Part shown: positions 61,056 to 64,000 of the stretch, piece after piece
Layout of the letters: each line of letters begins with the position of its first letter
Numbering within the stretch: the first letter of the stretch is position 1
NCBI GenBank assembly: GCA_949840775.1
Contig: CATKXO010000006.1
Location: forward strand, 1 to 64,000
Length of the DNA stretch: 64,000 nt
Reading direction: 5' to 3'
Origin: an uncultured bacterium
GTDB taxonomy: Bacteria; Bacillota; Clostridia; Oscillospirales; Oscillospiraceae
The notes under the pieces: model-generated
What the model saw: the letters and a program-made list of their open reading frames with translations, nothing else
The model's database searches: none
What the model was told of the DNA's origin: nothing
Program-made: the position numbers and the translations under genes

Positions 61056-61097
61056 GAATAAAAGCCGGGGAGCGGAAGCCTGTTCCGCTCCCCGGCT
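61056..61097 (-). terminator. terminator/attenuator after second tctC
   Basis: A perfect 15-base stem (AGCCGGGGAGCGGAA / TTCCGCTCCCCGGCT), followed on the transcribed strand by TTTATTCG. Placed as in the first tct operon. Confidence 0.85.
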
Positions 61098-61128
61098 GCT
61101 GTGCAAATGGGCGCTCTGGATATGGGAT

Positions 61129-62154
61129 TTAGCCGATTTTCAGACCCAGGTCCTCCACCAGGCCGGTGTACAGCTCCAGCTGCTGGCCAATCATGGTGTT
61201 GAAGGAGGGACCGTCCATGATGTCAATGACGTTGTTGGTGTTGGCCATGAACTCCTTGAAGGCGTCGGACTCGGCGGCCTCAGAGAAGATGCGGTACAGC
61301 TCGTCCACAACCTCGTCGGGGGTGTTGGCGGGCACGCCCAGGCCGCGCCAGGTACCCAGAACGGCGTCATAGCCGCACTCCTTGCAGGTGGGCACGTCGG
61401 GAATGGCCTCCAGGCGGTCGTTGGCCATAACGGCCAGCACCTTCAGCTCGCCGGACTGGACAAAGCTGTTGACCTCGGCGTAGGACACGGCCACGGCGTC
61501 GATGTGGCCGCCCAGCAGGTCGGTAATGGCGCCGGCGGCGCCGTCGTAGCCCACGTGGTTGAACTCGGTGCCGGCGGTCTTGGCCAGGCCGGCGGCGGCC
61601 AGGTGCCAGATGGCGCCGATGCCGGAGTTGCCCACCTGGACCTTGTTGGTCTTGGAGTACTCGATGAAGTCCTCCAGGGTGTCGAAGCGGTCGTCGTCGG
61701 CCTTCACGGTGATGGCGGAGGCGGCGGAGTTGACCATCATGATGGGCTTGAACTGGGTGTAGGTCAGACCGGCGTTGTTGCCCATGGCCTCCAGGGTGGC
61801 CAGCTCAACGGTAATCATGGTGACGATGGAGCCGTCGTTCTTGGCCTGGGCGCCATAGAGCATACCGGTGGCGCCGCCGGCGCCGGAGCGGTTCTCGACG
61901 GTGATGTTCTTGAAGCTGCCCTTGGCCGCGTCGGCCAGGCCGCGCATGACGGCGTCGGTGCCGCCGCCCGCATCGTAGGGCACCACGCAGGTGACGCTCA
62001 GGTTGGACAGGTCCACGCTGCCGGCCGGAGCGCTGCCGCTGGCATTATTGGAACCGGCCGCAGGAGTGCTCTTGGCGGGGGCGTTGCCGCCGCCGCAAGC
62101 GGTGAGGGACAGGGCCATGGCCAGCGCCAAGGCAAGTGCGGTGATTTTCTTCAT
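61129..62154 (-). CDS. TctC-type solute-binding lipoprotein (second system)
   Basis: A 341-residue receptor. The signal is MKKITALALALAMALSLTAC with Cys20, followed by a low-complexity linker to about residue 47. Then come VTCVVPYDAGGGTDAVMRGLA and VGNSGIGAIWHLAAAGLA, the classical TctC pattern. It has its own promoter and is probably highly expressed relative to TctBA because of the hairpin that follows. Confidence 0.93.
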   Translation of the reverse strand: MKKITALALALAMALSLTACGGGNAPAKSTPAAGSNNASGSAPAGSVDLSNLSVTCVVPYDAGGGTDAVMRGLADAAKGSFKNITVENRSGAGGATGMLYGAQAKNDGSIVTMITVELATLEAMGNNAGLTYTQFKPIMMVNSAASAITVKADDDRFDTLEDFIEYSKTNKVQVGNSGIGAIWHLAAAGLAKTAGTEFNHVGYDGAAGAITDLLGGHIDAVAVSYAEVNSFVQSGELKVLAVMANDRLEAIPDVPTCKECGYDAVLGTWRGLGVPANTPDEVVDELYRIFSEAAESDAFKEFMANTNNVIDIMDGPSFNTMIGQQLELYTGLVEDLGLKIG

Positions 62155-62281
62155 ACATTCTACCTCTTTTCAAAAAAATTGGGAATCTATTTGAACATCC
62201 GTCGGGATGATCAAACCGCGGCGCCCTCCCCCTGGGGAGAGGCGGCAGGGGAGCTTCCCTGCCAGTGTAAATTCATCCGTT

Positions 62282-62310
62282 ATGATACTACAATTTGATG
62301 AAACAGTCAA
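62282..62310 (-). promoter_or_regulatory. promoter of second tctC
   Basis: Leftward TTGACT (62310-62305), 17-base spacer, TATCAT (62287-62282). The leader includes a GC-rich inverted stretch near 62220-62262. Confidence 0.75.
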
Positions 62311-62358
62311 CTGCTGAGAGAAATTTTTGGTTAATTTCACCTAAGCTCACAGGCAGCG

Positions 62359-63387
62359 TTACCGCTGGATTCTTCCGGAGCCGTCGCCGCCGGCCAGCTT
62401 CTCCACCTCGGCCACGGTGACCATGTTGTAGTCCCCCTCGATGGAGTGCTTCAGGGCGGAGGCCGCCACGGCGAACTCCACCGCCGCCTGGGTGTCCTTG
62501 CCGTTCATCACGGAGTAGATCAGCCCACCGCCGAAGGAGTCGCCGCCCCCTACCCGGTCGATGATGTGCAGGTCGTACTTCTTGGAGAAGCAGTACTCGT
62601 CCTTGGCCACGTTGTACAGCATGGCGGACCAGCCGTTGTCAAAGGCGGAGTGGCTCTCCCGCAGGGTGATGGCCACCATCTCAAAGCCAAACTTGTCGGC
62701 CAGCTGCTTGGCCACGGACTTGTACCCCTCGTGGTTCAGGGAGCCGCCAGTGATGTCGGTGGCCTCGGCCTCGATGCCGAACACGTCCTTGGCGTCCTCC
62801 TCGTTGGAGATGCACACGTCCACATACTGGCACAGGTCGGTCATGGCCTCCCGGGCCTGGGCCCGAGTCCACAGCTTGCCCCGGTAGTTCAGGTCGCAGG
62901 AAATCTTGATGCCCTTGGCCTTGGCAGCCTTGCAGGCCTCCCGGCAGATGTCCACCACATTGGGGCCCAGGGCCGGGGTGATGCCGGTGAAGTGGAACCA
63001 CTCCACACCCTCGAAGATCTTATCCCAGTCAAAGTCGGCGGTGGTGGCCTCCTGGATGGCGGAGTGGGCCCGGTCGTAGATGCACACGGAGCCCCGCTGG
63101 GAAGCGCCCTTCTCGTTGAAGTAGATGCCCACCCGGTCGCCGCCCCGGACAATCTTGCTGGTGTCCACCCCGTAGCGCCGCAGGGAGTTGACGGCTGCCT
63201 GGCCGATGGCGTGGGCGGGGAGCTTGGTGACGTAGGCCACATCCATCCCGTAGTTGGCCAGGGAGACGGCCACGTTGGCCTCGCCGCCGCCGAAGGTGAA
63301 CTCCAGGTGGTCGGCCTGGACAAAACGCTCATAGTTGTAGGGCTGGAGCCGGATCATCAGCTCGCCAAAGGTGACAATTTTAGCCAT
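62359..63387 (-). CDS. kdgK: 2-dehydro-3-deoxygluconokinase (PfkB family)
   Basis: A 342-residue sugar kinase making KDPG from 2-keto-3-deoxygluconate. The start is FGELMIRLQPYNYERFVQ; the substrate-loop GGGEANVAVSLANYG lies at about 33-47, and the PfkB signature with catalytic Asp is DRVGGGDSFGGGLIY near residue 280. It is upstream of a KDPG aldolase fusion in the same direction, as expected for the pathway. Confidence 0.92.
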   Translation of the reverse strand: MAKIVTFGELMIRLQPYNYERFVQADHLEFTFGGGEANVAVSLANYGMDVAYVTKLPAHAIGQAAVNSLRRYGVDTSKIVRGGDRVGIYFNEKGASQRGSVCIYDRAHSAIQEATTADFDWDKIFEGVEWFHFTGITPALGPNVVDICREACKAAKAKGIKISCDLNYRGKLWTRAQAREAMTDLCQYVDVCISNEEDAKDVFGIEAEATDITGGSLNHEGYKSVAKQLADKFGFEMVAITLRESHSAFDNGWSAMLYNVAKDEYCFSKKYDLHIIDRVGGGDSFGGGLIYSVMNGKDTQAAVEFAVAASALKHSIEGDYNMVTVAEVEKLAGGDGSGRIQR

Positions 63388-63416
63388 AATATTTTCCTCC
63401 TAATCTAATTGACTGT

Positions 63417-63490
63417 TGTGGGAATGACCCGCCGAGGGCGGCGGGTCCCACAGACCCATTTTGTGGGGCCCGCCCCCCTGGGCGGGCCAT
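63417..63490. repeat. R1 repeat, TGTGGGA subtype
   Basis: TGTGGGA start, an arm with CCGCCGAGGGCGGCGGG, TCCCACA, then GTGGGGCCCGCCCCCCTGGGCGGGCC. It lies between kdgK and the aldolase fusion gene. Confidence 0.85.
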
Positions 63491-63513
63491 TTGCAAAAGG
63501 TGCGGCAGACGGA

Positions 63514-64000
63514 TTATTTCTGCACCAGGTGGATGGCGAAGCCGCCTACCTCGCCTTTCAGGTAGATGGCCTTGGGCTTGCGGGTGGACTCGTCGAACTC
63601 CACGCCCTGGCGGCCCAGGTGGTAAATTGCCCGGTCCAGGTTGTTGGTGGCGATGGCGATGTGGCCATTCTTGCCCAGGTAGGGGGTCTTCATGCACTCC
63701 ACGGCGCTGCCGGCGAAGATGGAGCTGTTGCCCGGCTTGTAGTCGAAGCCGAAGAAGGCGCACAGGGTCTTGGCCGCCCGCTGGGCCTCCACCTCGTTCT
63801 CACAGTTGATGCCCACGTGGGCCAGGGAGAAGCCCAGCATGGTCTTCACGGCCTCCTTGCACAGGGCGGTGATTTCGTCCCACTTGCCGGCCTTGATCAT
63901 GTCGCTCTTGCACATCCAGGTGCCGCCCACCGCCACGATTTGGTCGTAGCCCAGGTAGTCGTTCACGTTCTTGGCGTTGACGCCGCCGGTGCACATCCAC
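63514..64000 (-). CDS. KDPG aldolase fused to a VOC-like domain, 5' end outside the window
   Basis: Only the last 161 residues are visible. They begin WMCTGGVNAKNVNDYL and VAVGGTWMCKSDMI, the end of the KDPG aldolase barrel. A second domain of about 110 residues follows with FSLAHVGINCENEVEAQRAA, GHIAIATNNLDRAIYHL and VGGFAIHLVQK, the beta-alpha-beta pattern of the VOC (glyoxalase-like) superfamily. Clostridia have bifunctional aldolases with such a tail; its role is unknown. It is first in the leftward sugar-acid cluster. Confidence 0.82.
   Translation of the reverse strand, partial: WMCTGGVNAKNVNDYLGYDQIVAVGGTWMCKSDMIKAGKWDEITALCKEAVKTMLGFSLAHVGINCENEVEAQRAAKTLCAFFGFDYKPGNSSIFAGSAVECMKTPYLGKNGHIAIATNNLDRAIYHLGRQGVEFDESTRKPKAIYLKGEVGGFAIHLVQK

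Overview
The window is a GC-rich, densely coded piece of a Bacillota chromosome. It is most likely an anaerobic gut member of the Clostridia of the Oscillospiraceae type (Flavonifractor, Lawsonibacter or a relative); that placement is inferred from gene content and sequence style, not from a search. Supporting signs are the rplU-prp-rpmA-obgE block with an L27 that carries the Bacillota N-terminal extension, RNase J, an oxygen-sensitive anaerobic sulfatase maturase, strong Shine-Dalgarno sites, near-consensus sigma-A promoters, and many lipoprotein solute receptors. No CRISPR array, rRNA operon, prophage or intact insertion sequence is visible.

Layout. 1-5.4 kb: ribosomal proteins L21 and L27 with the Prp protease, an AT-rich orphan NADAR-like gene, an acetyltransferase, a flavodoxin, a PPC-domain protein, Obg and RpiB. 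5.4-18.1 kb: a secreted stalk-domain protein, RNase J (leftward), a nucleotidyltransferase/phosphomannomutase-like fusion (leftward), a WYL regulator, an NfeD/SPFH pair, a small divergent XRE module, a polysaccharide deacetylase and an aspartate carbamoyltransferase with a PyrI-like zinc tail. 18.1-18.65 kb: five tRNA genes (Gly, Arg, His, Gln, Lys).

18.65-26.8 kb: a leftward operon tctC-tctB-tctA-sulfatase-GntR-anSME-TauE. It lies between two 62-base direct repeats, the first of which overlaps the 3' end of tRNA-Lys. The gene set reads as a self-contained cytoplasmic desulfation pathway: a tripartite tricarboxylate-type (TTT) importer, a sulfatase with no signal peptide, its formylglycine-generating maturase, an anion exporter and a ligand-sensing regulator. 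This is the strongest candidate for an undescribed system here.

26.8-35.3 kb: a GH32 fructosidase with an ABC sugar importer, divergent from a LacI regulator whose probable operators sit on both promoters, followed by membrane and lipoprotein genes. 35.5-41.1 kb: a ferric/polyamine-type ABC importer with a fused double permease, a HAD phosphatase and a TetR regulator. 41.1-46.8 kb: an MMPL transporter and a 948-residue exported partner, controlled by a divergent TetR gene. 46.9-57.3 kb: housekeeping genes (TrmN6-like methyltransferase, RsmI, MurC, GlnRS), a diguanylate cyclase, a thioredoxin with an unusual thioredoxin reductase, an SLH-domain protein and a second, AT-rich acetyltransferase. 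57.4-64 kb: a leftward sugar-acid cluster (KDPG aldolase-VOC fusion, KDG kinase, a second TctCBA, KDPGal aldolase, DgoK), suggesting that this TTT importer carries an aldonate or 2-keto-3-deoxy sugar acid.

Several intergenic gaps hold copies of a palindromic GC-rich element (called R1 here) with ends TGTAGGGG/CCCCTACA or TGTGGGA/TCCCACA. Two genes take their stop codon from it.
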